From Pseudomonas sp. 8Z (lineage in GTDB: Bacteria > Pseudomonadota > Gammaproteobacteria > Pseudomonadales > Pseudomonadaceae): 64,000 nucleotides of DNA. The position numbers and the translations under genes are program-made. How positions within the stretch are numbered: the stretch's first letter is position 1; each line of letters starts with the position of its first letter. The stretch is taken from NCBI RefSeq assembly GCF_902506535.1, contig NZ_LR733827.1, forward strand, positions 163,680-227,679, given 5' to 3'. Of the stretch, positions 27,749 to 35,397 are shown one piece after another. A model generated the notes under the pieces. The model worked only from the letters and a program-made list of their open reading frames with translations, was not told the DNA's origin and made no database searches.

Positions 27749-28809
27749 GATGCGCTCCTGGCCAGAATCTGCCCGTCGCCCTGAGCCTGCTCGGCTTTGA
27801 CCAGGCGCTCGATGATACGCCGCGCCTGCACGCCGCCGGCGTCGATATTGAGCTTGAGCAGGTTGCGTTCAGGGTAGCGCAGCAGGTTGCGTTGCTGGCG
27901 TTCGAGCATCTCCAGGTCTTCGCTGAAAATCTTGCCCTGGCCTTCGCGGATACGGTCGGTGAGTTCGGCGTCATCCACCTTGAAGCGCCGCGCCATGCCC
28001 CAGAAGTACCAGATCGAGGTGTCGTTCTCCGGGGTGATGAAGTCGACCACGATGCTGCTGGCCTTGTACTGATCAGGCGCCTCATAGCCGCCATGCCCAG
28101 CAATCGCCACGCCCACCTCGATCAGCACATGGCTGGGCGGGGTGAAGCGGCAGATCTGCCAGCGGTCTACCGGCGCCGTTTCGTCCAAGCCATTGGCGCT
28201 CAACGCCGCACGCCAGAAGGGCGGTGCAGAGATGTTCTCCATAAAGCGGCTGGTAATCACCTCGCTGCCGTCGACGCGGGTGTTGACCGGCGCCTCGTCG
28301 ATTTCCTTCTGACCGATGCTGCTGGCATGCACGTAGGTTTCGTGGGTCAGATCCATCAGGTTATCGACCATCAGCCGGTAGTCGCAGCCGATGTGATACA
28401 GGCCGCCACCGTAGGCCCACTCGGGGCTTTCCGCCCACTGCAGATGTGGCAGTTGCGCCGGGTCGGCCAGGGCTTCATCACCGGGCCAGACCCAGATGAA
28501 ACCGTAGCGCTCCACCACCGGGAAGCGGCGGATACAGGGGAAATGCTGCACACGTTGGTTGGGCATGGCGGCGGTCTTGCCGTCGCAGCCCATGGCCAGG
28601 CCGTGGTAGCCGCAGACCAGCAGGCCGTCCTCGACATAACCCAGCGATAGTGGCGCGCCACGGTGCGGGCAGAAATCCTCCAGGGCCACGGCGCGGTTTT
28701 CCGGGCCACGGTAAAACACCATCGACTCACCGCAGATGGTGCGGCCCAATGGCTTGTTATCGATCTCGTCCGGCGTGCAGGCCACATACCAGGTGTTTTT
28801 CGGAAACAT
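27745..28809 (-). CDS. vanA: Vanillate O-demethylase oxygenase subunit
   Basis: A 354-residue Rieske non-haem iron oxygenase. The Rieske ligands are C47-P-H49 and C66-G-Y-H69; the mononuclear iron site is in DLTHETYVH with D153, H156 and H161. With VanB it demethylates vanillate to protocatechuate, releasing formaldehyde. It is first in the vanAB operon, preceded by GAGGAGG and by a VanR operator in the divergent spacer. This gene connects the coniferyl/vanillyl chemistry of the preceding cluster to central aromatic metabolism. Confidence 0.94.
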   Translation of the reverse strand: MFPKNTWYVACTPDEIDNKPLGRTICGESMVFYRGPENRAVALEDFCPHRGAPLSLGYVEDGLLVCGYHGLAMGCDGKTAAMPNQRVQHFPCIRRFPVVERYGFIWVWPGDEALADPAQLPHLQWAESPEWAYGGGLYHIGCDYRLMVDNLMDLTHETYVHASSIGQKEIDEAPVNTRVDGSEVITSRFMENISAPPFWRAALSANGLDETAPVDRWQICRFTPPSHVLIEVGVAIAGHGGYEAPDQYKASSIVVDFITPENDTSIWYFWGMARRFKVDDAELTDRIREGQGKIFSEDLEMLERQQRNLLRYPERNLLKLNIDAGGVQARRIIERLVKAEQAQGDGQILARSAS

Positions 28810-28833
28810 GACAACCTCCTCAAATGGGCGTGT

Positions 28834-28841
28834 TTATTGTT
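28834..28841 (-). promoter_or_regulatory. Candidate Crc/Hfq motif before vanA
   Basis: On the vanA strand the sequence reads AACAATAA, fitting AAnAAnAA, in the vanA leader ahead of its ribosome site. This would place vanAB under carbon catabolite repression. Confidence 0.4.
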
Positions 28842-28853
28842 ATTGGATCCAAT
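28842..28853. promoter_or_regulatory. VanR operator 1 (vanA side)
   Basis: ATTGGATCCAAT is a perfect 12-base palindrome identical to the VanO operator known for VanR repressors. It lies 33 bases before the vanA start, where bound VanR would block transcription or early elongation. Confidence 0.8.
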
Positions 28854-28896
28854 AGTTAGTCATTGGAGCGGTTTTGACTACTTTTGTTTGTGGTTG

Positions 28897-28904
28897 TGGA
28901 TCCA
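28897..28904. promoter_or_regulatory. Core-only VanR-like site
   Basis: TGGATCCA repeats the central eight bases of the two full operators but lacks their outer AT pairs. It sits midway in the divergent spacer and may be a weak auxiliary site. Confidence 0.4.
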
Positions 28905-28969
28905 TTTATGGGCGTTTATCGCACAAAAAGCCGGTTTGAACTGGCCGCTGGCTACCGTAGACTGGCGCC

Positions 28970-28981
28970 ATTGGATCCAAT
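28970..28981. promoter_or_regulatory. VanR operator 2 (vanR side)
   Basis: A second perfect ATTGGATCCAAT ends 12 bases before the vanR start codon, overlapping its leader and ribosome site region, consistent with autorepression. Confidence 0.8.
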
Positions 28982-28993
28982 CAAGGAGAGGTC

Positions 28994-29722
28994 ATGAGCG
29001 GGCCAGGACAACGTGTATTGGCGCTGCTAAGGCAGATGATTGCCGAAGGCAGCCTGGCGGCAGGCGAGCGCATTGCCGAGATCCCCACGGCTGAGCGCCT
29101 GGGAGTATCGCGCACGCCGGTACGCATGGCGTTTCGCGTGTTGGAGCAGGAAGGCCTGCTGATCCGCCATGGCGCACGCGGCTATGCCGTGCGCCAACTG
29201 GGCGAAGAAGAACTGGCAGGCGCGGTGGAAGTGCGCGGCGTGCTCGAAGGCCTGGCTGCGCGCCAGGCTGCTGAACGCGGGGTGTCCGAAGCCGTACGTG
29301 CGGTGCTGCTGGAATGCCTGACCCGCGGTGACCAACTATTCGAAAAGGGCTACCTGAGCGAAGAAGACCTGGCCAGCTACCACGACATCAACCTGCGCTT
29401 TCACCAGGCCCTGGTGGAAGCCAGCGGCAACCCGGCCATCGCCACCGCCCTGGCGCGCAACGACCACCAACCCTTCGCCTCGGTCAGCGCCCTGGCCGTG
29501 GATCGTGCCCACCTGGATCGCGAATACCGCCGCTTCAACTTCGCCCACCTGCAACACCACGCCGCCGTCGACGCCGTACTCGCCGGCCAGGGCGCCCGCG
29601 CCGAAGGCATCATGCGTGAACACGCCAACGCCACCTTGCGCTACGCACGCTTGTTCGGCACGGAAGAGGGCGCAAGGAGTGGGCGGACGGTGATACAGCG
29701 GGGCAGTCAAAAGGCGGGCTAG
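28994..29722 (+). CDS. vanR: VanR, FadR/GntR-family repressor of vanAB
   Basis: A 242-residue regulator starting at ATG 28994 behind AGGAGAGG. The N-terminal winged helix contains TAERLGVSRTPVRMAFRVLEQEGLL, followed by an all-helical FCD ligand-binding domain with the metal-site pattern DINLRFHQAL and HHAAVDAVLAGQ. It is divergent from vanA and flanked by two identical operators. It is expected to release DNA when vanillate binds. Confidence 0.92.
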   Translation: MSGPGQRVLALLRQMIAEGSLAAGERIAEIPTAERLGVSRTPVRMAFRVLEQEGLLIRHGARGYAVRQLGEEELAGAVEVRGVLEGLAARQAAERGVSEAVRAVLLECLTRGDQLFEKGYLSEEDLASYHDINLRFHQALVEASGNPAIATALARNDHQPFASVSALAVDRAHLDREYRRFNFAHLQHHAAVDAVLAGQGARAEGIMREHANATLRYARLFGTEEGARSGRTVIQRGSQKAG

Positions 29723-29746
29723 CGAAAGGCTGCTCCAGTCACGTAG

Positions 29747-29763
29747 CCCGGATGCAATCCGGG
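29747..29763. repeat. Palindromic intergenic repeat CCCGGAT-GCA-ATCCGGG
   Basis: A perfect 7-base stem with a 3-base loop lies between vanR and the integrase gene, preceded by GTAG. It matches the kind of REP-like element found between genes in this genus and marks the left edge of the accessory island. Confidence 0.5.
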
Positions 29764-29785
29764 GTGGGCGTCACGAATAACCCGC

Positions 29786-30748
29786 TCACCCCAGCGGGCT
29801 GACGACACCGGCAAAGCCCTTGCCCAGTACGTGCGTGTAGATCTGCGTCGTGCGGATATCGGCATGCCCCAACAGCGTCTGCACGGTGCGTATATCACTG
29901 CCCCGACGCAGCAGTTCGGTGGCAAAACTATGGCGAAAGGTGTGGCAGCTTGCTGGCTTGTGCAGGTTGGACTGCCGGACGGCATGCCTGACCGCCTTCT
30001 GAATGGCACTGACATGCAGGTGATGACGAACAATCTGCCCGTCCTCATCGGTGCAAAGCCCCGTTGACGGAAACAACCACTGCCATTCGAATGAGTGGCC
30101 GGCCTTTGGATATTTGCGGCGTAACGCAAAGGGCAGGCTGACGGGGGCTTGATAGAAAATGTCCCGTTGCTTCCAGGCGCGAAACATACGCGCTCTGCGC
30201 TCCAGCAATGGTGTGATCAAGGGTGCCGGCAAGAGTGTAGTTCGATCCTTGGCGCCTTTGCCGTCATGGATGGTGATGACCTGCTTATCGACATCGATAT
30301 CCTTGATGCGCAGGCGCGCCGCCTCTACTACGCGCAAGCCCGCGCCGTACATCAGCGAAGCCAGTAATTGATGAGGTTGACCCAACCTGGCAATCAGCGC
30401 TGTCGCTTCCTCGTGCGTTAGCACGCAGGGAATACGCGCCGAGCGTTTGGCACGCACCACCTCGCCAACTTGCCCAAGGGGCTGCTGCAACACCTTCTCG
30501 TACAGAAATACCAGCGAATTGAGCGCCAGATTCTGGGTGGCGGCCGCCACCTTGCGCTCAACGGCCAGCCAGGAGAGAAACGCATTGACCTCAGTAGCGC
30601 CAAGTTCAAGAGGATGGCGTAGTTGATGAAAGCGGATGAAATAGCGAATCCAGTACCAGTAGGATTGCTCCGTGCGGATGCTGTAATGATGCACACGCAT
30701 TACCGCCCTGAACTGCTCTTGCAAACGAGGCTTGCTGGAGGTCTCCAT
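29786..30748 (-). CDS. intI: Integron integrase IntI (tyrosine recombinase)
   Basis: A 320-residue tyrosine recombinase with R139 in GAGLRVVEAARLR, K164, H269-x-x-R272 in HTFRHSFATELL, H295 in LLGHADIRTT and nucleophile Y304. Residues 205-228 (LPFALRRKYPKAGHSFEWQW) are the extra segment that separates IntI from other tyrosine recombinases. No frameshift is seen, so it looks active. It is transcribed away from the candidate attI and the IS/ATPase segment, the standard integron orientation. A LexA box covers the promoter region. Confidence 0.92.
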   Translation of the reverse strand: METSSKPRLQEQFRAVMRVHHYSIRTEQSYWYWIRYFIRFHQLRHPLELGATEVNAFLSWLAVERKVAAATQNLALNSLVFLYEKVLQQPLGQVGEVVRAKRSARIPCVLTHEEATALIARLGQPHQLLASLMYGAGLRVVEAARLRIKDIDVDKQVITIHDGKGAKDRTTLLPAPLITPLLERRARMFRAWKQRDIFYQAPVSLPFALRRKYPKAGHSFEWQWLFPSTGLCTDEDGQIVRHHLHVSAIQKAVRHAVRQSNLHKPASCHTFRHSFATELLRRGSDIRTVQTLLGHADIRTTQIYTHVLGKGFAGVVSPLG

Positions 30749-30762
30749 GGCCGACTCCCTGG

Positions 30763-30778
30763 CTGTGTTTTTGTACAG
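30763..30778. promoter_or_regulatory. LexA (SOS) box of intI
   Basis: CTGT-N8-ACAG is met exactly; read on the intI strand it is CTGTACAAAAACACAG, close to the LexA consensus. It ends 15 bases before the intI start. Just upstream on that strand are a -35-like TTGACT (30804-30809) and, 17 bases on, CATTAC (30781-30786), so LexA would sit at the transcription start. SOS control of integron integrases is established in other integrons. Confidence 0.8.
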
Positions 30779-30895
30779 TAGTAATGGTAGAGCAAAAAGA
30801 GGAAGTCAAGCGAATACGTTGGCAGGTCAGTGGCGGCGCGATAAGGTATTGATTTAAATAGATTTGCTTTGTGGTGGGAATGACGATGGTGCGGA

Positions 30896-30902
30896 GTTAG
30901 AT
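30896..30902 (+). other. Candidate attI core site
   Basis: GTTAGAT fits the integron core consensus GTTRRRY and lies about 148 bases upstream of the intI start, on the side where attI is expected. The assignment rests on position and the 7-base core only; attI sites share little other sequence. Confidence 0.4.
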
Positions 30903-30924
30903 GGAAGGCTCTACTATCGCGTTA

Positions 30925-32117
30925 GGGATGGTCTGAAAAAGACTTCCCGAATCTGTTGAAATACGCTGATCCCGCCAGCCGAGTTTTTCCATGAAGCAGA
31001 TGACCTTCGCCGACGCCGAGTACGCAGGTAAGCGCAAGCAGACCCGCAAAGAATTGTTCCTGATCGAGATGGATCAGGTGGTGCCGTGGAAGGGGTTGCT
31101 TGCCTTGATCGAACCGCATTACCCGAAGGGTGACGGCGGCCGTCCAGCCTACCCGCTGATGGCGATGCTGCGTGTGCACCTGATGCAGAACTGGTTCGGC
31201 TACAGCGATCCTGCTATGGAAGAAGCGCTGTACGAGACGACCATCCTGCGTCAGTTCGCTGGGCTAAGCCTGGAGCGCATTCCCGACGAAACCACCATCC
31301 TCAACTTCCGTCGTTTGTTGGAGAAACATGAGCTGGCGGTCGGCATCCTTGGCGTGATCAATGGCTACCTGGGCGATCGTGGCCTGTCGCTGCGCCAAGG
31401 CACCATCGTCGATGCCACGTTGATCCATGCCCCCAGTTCGACGAAGAACAAGGACGGCAAGCGCGACCCGGAAATGCACCAGACCAAGAAGGGCAACCAG
31501 TATTACTTCGGCATGAAGGCTCACATTGGTGTCGATGAGGAATCGGGTCTGGTGCACAGCGTGGTCGGGACGGCAGCCAATGTTGCAGACGTTACTCAGG
31601 TCGACAAACTGCTGCACGGCCAAGAGAACATGGTTGCGGCCGATGCTGGGTACACCGGCGTCGAGAAGCGGCTTGAGCATGAAGGACGCGAAGTCATCTG
31701 GCAGATTGCGGCGCGCCGGAGCACGTACAAGAAGCTGGGCAAGAACAATCCGCTCTACAAAGCCAGACGCAAGATTGAGAAAGCCAAGGCCCAGGTGCGT
31801 GCCAAGGTTGAACACCCGTTCCGGGTGATCAAGCGGCAGTTCGGCTACATGAAGACGCGCTTCCGAGGTCTGGCGAAGAACACGGCTCATCTGATGACCT
31901 TGTTTGCCCTGTCGAACCTATGGATGGCGCGCCGACATTTGCTGACTACCGCAGGAGAGGTACACCTGTAATGTGAGGAATGGCCGCTACGAGATGCTCG
32001 TGACGGCCAAAAACGAAGCGCTGAGCGGACAACCTGACCGGTTTTGACTGGTCGGTGCGTTCAAAATCGGCAGAGGTCGAAGTCGGCCGGAAATGTCGGG
32101 CTATTTCAGACCATCCC
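30925..32117 (+). mobile_element. IS5-family insertion sequence, intact
   Basis: A 1193-base element with terminal inverted repeats starting GGGATGGTCTGAAA at 30925 and, on the other strand, at 32117 (14 bases identical, then diverging). TA flanks both ends (30923-30924 and 32118-32119), consistent with a 2-base target duplication. It contains one transposase gene in the + direction. It lies between the candidate attI and the ATPase coding region and supplies that gene's present stop codon. Confidence 0.85.
30991..31971 (+). CDS. IS5-family DDE transposase
   Basis: A 326-residue transposase. The catalytic triad is visible as D141 in IVDATL, D218 in AADAGY and E274 in VEHPFRVIK, with the YREK-like spacing of the IS4/IS5 superfamily. 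The reading frame fills most of the element and shows no disruption, so it should be functional. Confidence 0.92.
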   Translation: MKQMTFADAEYAGKRKQTRKELFLIEMDQVVPWKGLLALIEPHYPKGDGGRPAYPLMAMLRVHLMQNWFGYSDPAMEEALYETTILRQFAGLSLERIPDETTILNFRRLLEKHELAVGILGVINGYLGDRGLSLRQGTIVDATLIHAPSSTKNKDGKRDPEMHQTKKGNQYYFGMKAHIGVDEESGLVHSVVGTAANVADVTQVDKLLHGQENMVAADAGYTGVEKRLEHEGREVIWQIAARRSTYKKLGKNNPLYKARRKIEKAKAQVRAKVEHPFRVIKRQFGYMKTRFRGLAKNTAHLMTLFALSNLWMARRHLLTTAGEVHL

Positions 32118-33629
32118 TATGCGTTGATTTCTTTGCTCGTTAGATGCAGAGCTTACCTCAATGTCGTACTCATCATGGATTTCCTCAGCTTCGTCTAATT
32201 TTAACTCCGACTGGGATGTTCCTAACGCTAGCCAATAGCAAGGATGGATCAGTAGTCTCGAATTGTTGGAGAATTCTCTGTCTGGCTCCTTTCCATCGTG
32301 ACAGAACACGAATGATGCTGATTGTTCGTTATACATGCCAATAAATCCTACGCTGTAAAGCCTTTGTAGGACTTGTGTTTCGTTTTCAAAAAGATAAATA
32401 TCTTGGAGTTTTTCTCTGGCTATTCGATCTAGGGAAAAAATAGATGATATTTTTTCTGCTGCGTCAGCAGTGCTCATTTCTGGTTGGCAGCCGGAGAAAA
32501 CTCTTGTGAACTCTTCAAGAGCTGGGAATATAGATTCATATTCCTTGTGCAGGTCATTTAAACGGTTTGATGAAATGCTTTTTGCTGTCGACTCTATATC
32601 GTCTAGTACTATTTCCTTTCTGTCGTGTGAGTGCGCTCTTAGGAATGCGTCGTTAAGGAGAACTAGAATGTCTCTAGGTCTGTAAAGAGTGAGTTTTAGG
32701 GCAGTTCTAAAGCCGTCCTTGCCTTTTAATTCGTTGGCTGTGAATTGATTCCAAATTCTAGTATTGTTTTCTATGTCGCTTTGGAATGCTGTTCTCATCC
32801 TGTTGCAGACTAGGTTAAATAAATTGTATTCGTCCCAGTGAAGTCTAAGGGTTTGGCCTTCTATATTTCTTGTGAAGTCTGGGTCTAGCTTTGATATTGA
32901 GCGGTATATGTTGTCTCTTACAAAGGCGAATGCAGTGATATATTCATTTGATCTGCTTTTTATGTCTATAGCTGTCTGAATGAACCCATCGACAATGGCG
33001 ACGCCTAGGTCGTCGGGACTATAGCCTTCGTCTAGTTTGTCGGCAAATATTACATATTGAATGTCGGCTTTTTCTAGTGCTTCAAATAAGACTTCTTCGA
33101 TTAAATCCAGTTCTAGAATATCTGATAGGTCGGCGATTCTGGATTGAGGACTTTGTTCGTTGTTGATTAGATCTTTTAGTTTTCTTCTGATTTTTGTGGA
33201 AATGCTTTGGCGCCTTGAGCCCCATGATTGTATGTGGTGTGTTATCGAGCTTGTATCAACAAATTTTTGTAGTTTGTAGTGGTTTAGTAGGTCTGTAATT
33301 ATCTCCATATACATACCATATCTCCATGCCATTTTTGTGCCGGCTTTGATGTGGAGATATTTGTCGCCAAATAATTCAAATGTGTCCCGGAGTCCAATTA
33401 TCTGTTCTTCTTCGGGGGATATGACCATTATTTTTGTTTTTTGCTTGTGAGACCAATGCTTAGATAGCATGTGGACTAATGCGCTCTTCCCTGTTCCTCG
33501 CCGGCCAACAACTATTGATCGATCGTTGGATTCCAATAAAGATTTATAGTCTGAAGTTTCCCAAAATGAGGATTCCAGCATTTTTGAGTCATGTTCTGCT
33601 CGGATATCACCTAAAACATTTCCTTTCAT
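32106..33629 (-). CDS. AT-rich P-loop ATPase of the accessory island (Sll1717-like)
   Basis: A 507-residue protein; the ATG at 33629 is chosen because AAGAAGG lies just before it (an in-frame ATG at 33650 has no ribosome site). Walker A is GRRGTGKSA (42-50) and a Walker B-like YVIFADKLDEGY follows at 193-203. The remainder is mostly helical. The pattern resembles P-loop ATPases labelled Sll1717 family, of unknown function. Base composition is clearly more AT-rich than all neighbours, indicating transfer. The last codons and TGA lie in the IS end. A defence or stress role is a guess from context. Confidence 0.75.
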   Translation of the reverse strand: MKGNVLGDIRAEHDSKMLESSFWETSDYKSLLESNDRSIVVGRRGTGKSALVHMLSKHWSHKQKTKIMVISPEEEQIIGLRDTFELFGDKYLHIKAGTKMAWRYGMYMEIITDLLNHYKLQKFVDTSSITHHIQSWGSRRQSISTKIRRKLKDLINNEQSPQSRIADLSDILELDLIEEVLFEALEKADIQYVIFADKLDEGYSPDDLGVAIVDGFIQTAIDIKSRSNEYITAFAFVRDNIYRSISKLDPDFTRNIEGQTLRLHWDEYNLFNLVCNRMRTAFQSDIENNTRIWNQFTANELKGKDGFRTALKLTLYRPRDILVLLNDAFLRAHSHDRKEIVLDDIESTAKSISSNRLNDLHKEYESIFPALEEFTRVFSGCQPEMSTADAAEKISSIFSLDRIAREKLQDIYLFENETQVLQRLYSVGFIGMYNEQSASFVFCHDGKEPDREFSNNSRLLIHPCYWLALGTSQSELKLDEAEEIHDEYDIEVSSASNEQRNQRIGMV

Positions 33630-33650
33630 TGTTGCCTTCTTATAATTCAC

Positions 33651-33680
33651 AAAAAAGCCCCGCTTTGAGCGGGGCTTTTA
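33651..33680. terminator. Bidirectional rho-independent terminator downstream of nrdB
   Basis: GCCCCGCT-TTG-AGCGGGGC (33657-33675) is flanked by six A on the left and TTTT on the right, so it works in both directions. It ends nrdB transcription and lies only 22 bases before the ATPase start, marking the right edge of the island. Confidence 0.85.
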
Positions 33681-33746
33681 GTTTCTCTCGCTACCCCGAA
33701 CATCCGTAATCAGGTAAAGCGCTTTCTAATGGTCTAGACCCAAGAA

Positions 33747-34997
33747 TCAATCCCAGCTCAACGCCCCACCAGTCTGATACTCGATCACGCGGGTCTCGAA
33801 GAAGTTCTTCTCCTTCTTCAGATCCATGATCTCGCTCATCCACGGGAAGGGGTTGGTAGTACCTGGGTACTCTTCCTTCAGGCCGATCTGGGTCAGGCGG
33901 CGGTTGGCGATGAATTTGAGGTAGTCCTCCATCATCGCGGCGTTCATGCCCAGTACGCCGCGCGGCATGGTGTCACGCGCGTATTCGATCTCCAGTTGGG
34001 TGCCCTGCAGGATCATCTGGGTCGCTTCGTCCTTCATGTCGGCGTCCCACAGGTGCGGGTTTTCGATCTTGATCTGGTTGATCATGTCGATGCCGAAGTT
34101 CAGGTGCATGGATTCGTCGCGCAGGATGTACTGGAACTGCTCGGCGGTGCCGGTCATTTTGTTGCGGCGGCCCATGGAGAGGATCTGGGTGAAGCCGCAG
34201 TAGAAGAACACGCCTTCCAGGACGCAGTAGTAGGCGATCAGGTTCTTGAGGAACTGGCGATCGGTTTCCGGGGTGCCGGTCTGGAAGGTGGGGTCGCTGA
34301 TCGAGCGGGTGTACTTGAGGCCCCAGGAGGCTTTCTTCGCGACGCTCGGGATCTCGTGGTACATGTTGAAGATTTCGCCTTCATCCATGCCCAGCGATTC
34401 GATGCAGTACTGGTAGGCGTGGGTGTGGATCGCTTCCTCGAAGGCCTGGCGCAGGATGTACTGGCGGCACTCGGGGTTGGTGATCAGGCGGTATACGGCC
34501 AGCACCAGGTTGTTGGCGACCAGGCTGTCGGCGGTGGAGAAGAAGCCGAGGTTACGCTTGACGATGCGGCGCTCGTCTTCGGTCAGGCCATCGGTGCTCT
34601 TCCACAGCGCGATGTCGGCGTTCATGTTCACTTCCTGCGGCATCCAGTGGTTGGCGCAACCATCCAGATACTTCTGCCAGGCCCAGTCGTACTTGAAGGG
34701 TACGAGCTGGTTGAGGTCGGCGCGGGCGTTGATCATCTGCTTGTCGCCGACGTGTACGCGAGCGCTTTCGCCTTCGAGTTCGTCCAGGCCTTCCTGGATG
34801 TCGAGGGCGTCCAGGGCTTTCTTGGCGCGGGCTACGGCGTCGGAGTCGGTGGCTTCTACGGCGCGCGCTTCGAGGGCGGCGTCACCGCCGACGCGGTTCA
34901 GTGCGTCGAGGCTCATGTCGCCGGTTTGTGCGGTGGCTTTGTGTGCGACGGCGGCTTCTGCGCCGTCTTCCTTGTCGAATTCATCCCAGCTCAGCAT
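33747..34997 (-). CDS. nrdB: Class Ia ribonucleotide reductase, beta subunit
   Basis: A 416-residue R2 protein that houses the di-iron tyrosyl radical cofactor; iron-ligand helices are visible in [18 protein letters not shown] and [13 protein letters not shown]. It partners NrdA in making deoxyribonucleotides. Compared with E. coli R2 it has an N-terminal extension of acidic and alanine-rich sequence, usual for pseudomonads. It is separated from nrdA by 400 bases containing a LexA box, so it has its own promoter. Confidence 0.95.
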   Translation of the reverse strand: MLSWDEFDKEDGAEAAVAHKATAQTGDMSLDALNRVGGDAALEARAVEATDSDAVARAKKALDALDIQEGLDELEGESARVHVGDKQMINARADLNQLVPFKYDWAWQKYLDGCANHWMPQEVNMNADIALWKSTDGLTEDERRIVKRNLGFFSTADSLVANNLVLAVYRLITNPECRQYILRQAFEEAIHTHAYQYCIESLGMDEGEIFNMYHEIPSVAKKASWGLKYTRSISDPTFQTGTPETDRQFLKNLIAYYCVLEGVFFYCGFTQILSMGRRNKMTGTAEQFQYILRDESMHLNFGIDMINQIKIENPHLWDADMKDEATQMILQGTQLEIEYARDTMPRGVLGMNAAMMEDYLKFIANRRLTQIGLKEEYPGTTNPFPWMSEIMDLKKEKNFFETRVIEYQTGGALSWD

Positions 34998-35397
34998 GGC
35001 TTGGCTCCTGCGTGAGGGCCGGTAAAAGTCCGGCCTGTATGGATATACAGATAATTTGAATTATGTTCCGTTGCGGTTTGCGCGCAAGGGTGAAACGGGT
35101 GCCGCTGGTCGGTAGGCGGTGGATTGCCTGCCGACCTGTGCCGCTCGACCCCGGAGGGAGGAGGGCGGGAATTGGTGGGGAGGGGCGATGGCTCGGGCTT
35201 TGGGTCGCGGCTAAAGCCCCTCCCACATGAATACGCCGAACCGCTTTCCCTCTCCCTCAACGCCTGCTCGGTGTGAGCGTGTAGCTGAGCGAGTGAGCGC
35301 TAGGCGCCTGGTAGGCTGGAGCCCCTGAGCGTACTTCAGTACGTGATGGGGGCCGGCCTACCGGGCAACGACGCGGGCGCCGCTCAGATACGCGCGC
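34998..35397. repeat. nrdA-nrdB spacer with hairpin repeats
   Basis: There is no gene in these 400 bases. Near nrdB lies a LexA box (listed separately). GGGAGGGGC (35178-35186) and GCCCCTCCC (35216-35224) form a perfect 9-base stem around GGCTTTGGGTCGCGGCTAAA-like sequence, a known style of Pseudomonas intergenic repeat. GTAGGC...GCCTAC (35311-35361) with a nested CGTACTTCAGTACG hairpin follows the nrdA stop and may act as a terminator or mRNA stabiliser. Confidence 0.55.
35035..35050. promoter_or_regulatory. LexA (SOS) box ahead of nrdB
   Basis: CTGTATGGATATACAG fits CTGT-N8-ACAG exactly and differs from the ideal CTGTATATATATACAG at only two positions. It ends 38 bases before the nrdB start codon, the right place to repress an nrdB promoter. 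This suggests DNA damage raises R2 supply independently of nrdA. Confidence 0.75.

Noticed and set aside
29747-29763. CCCGGAT/ATCCGGG palindrome as a terminator or attachment site
   Set aside because: It has no T run and resembles a dispersed Pseudomonas intergenic repeat rather than a specific site.
32138-32146. GTTAGATGC core-like sequence near the ATPase 3' end as an attC or attI core
   Set aside because: It lies inside the ATPase coding sequence and has no partner RYYYAAC at the right distance, so it is probably chance.
33651-33750. attC site between the ATPase and nrdB
   Set aside because: No RYYYAAC/GTTRRRY pair was found; the only structure is the bidirectional nrdB terminator.
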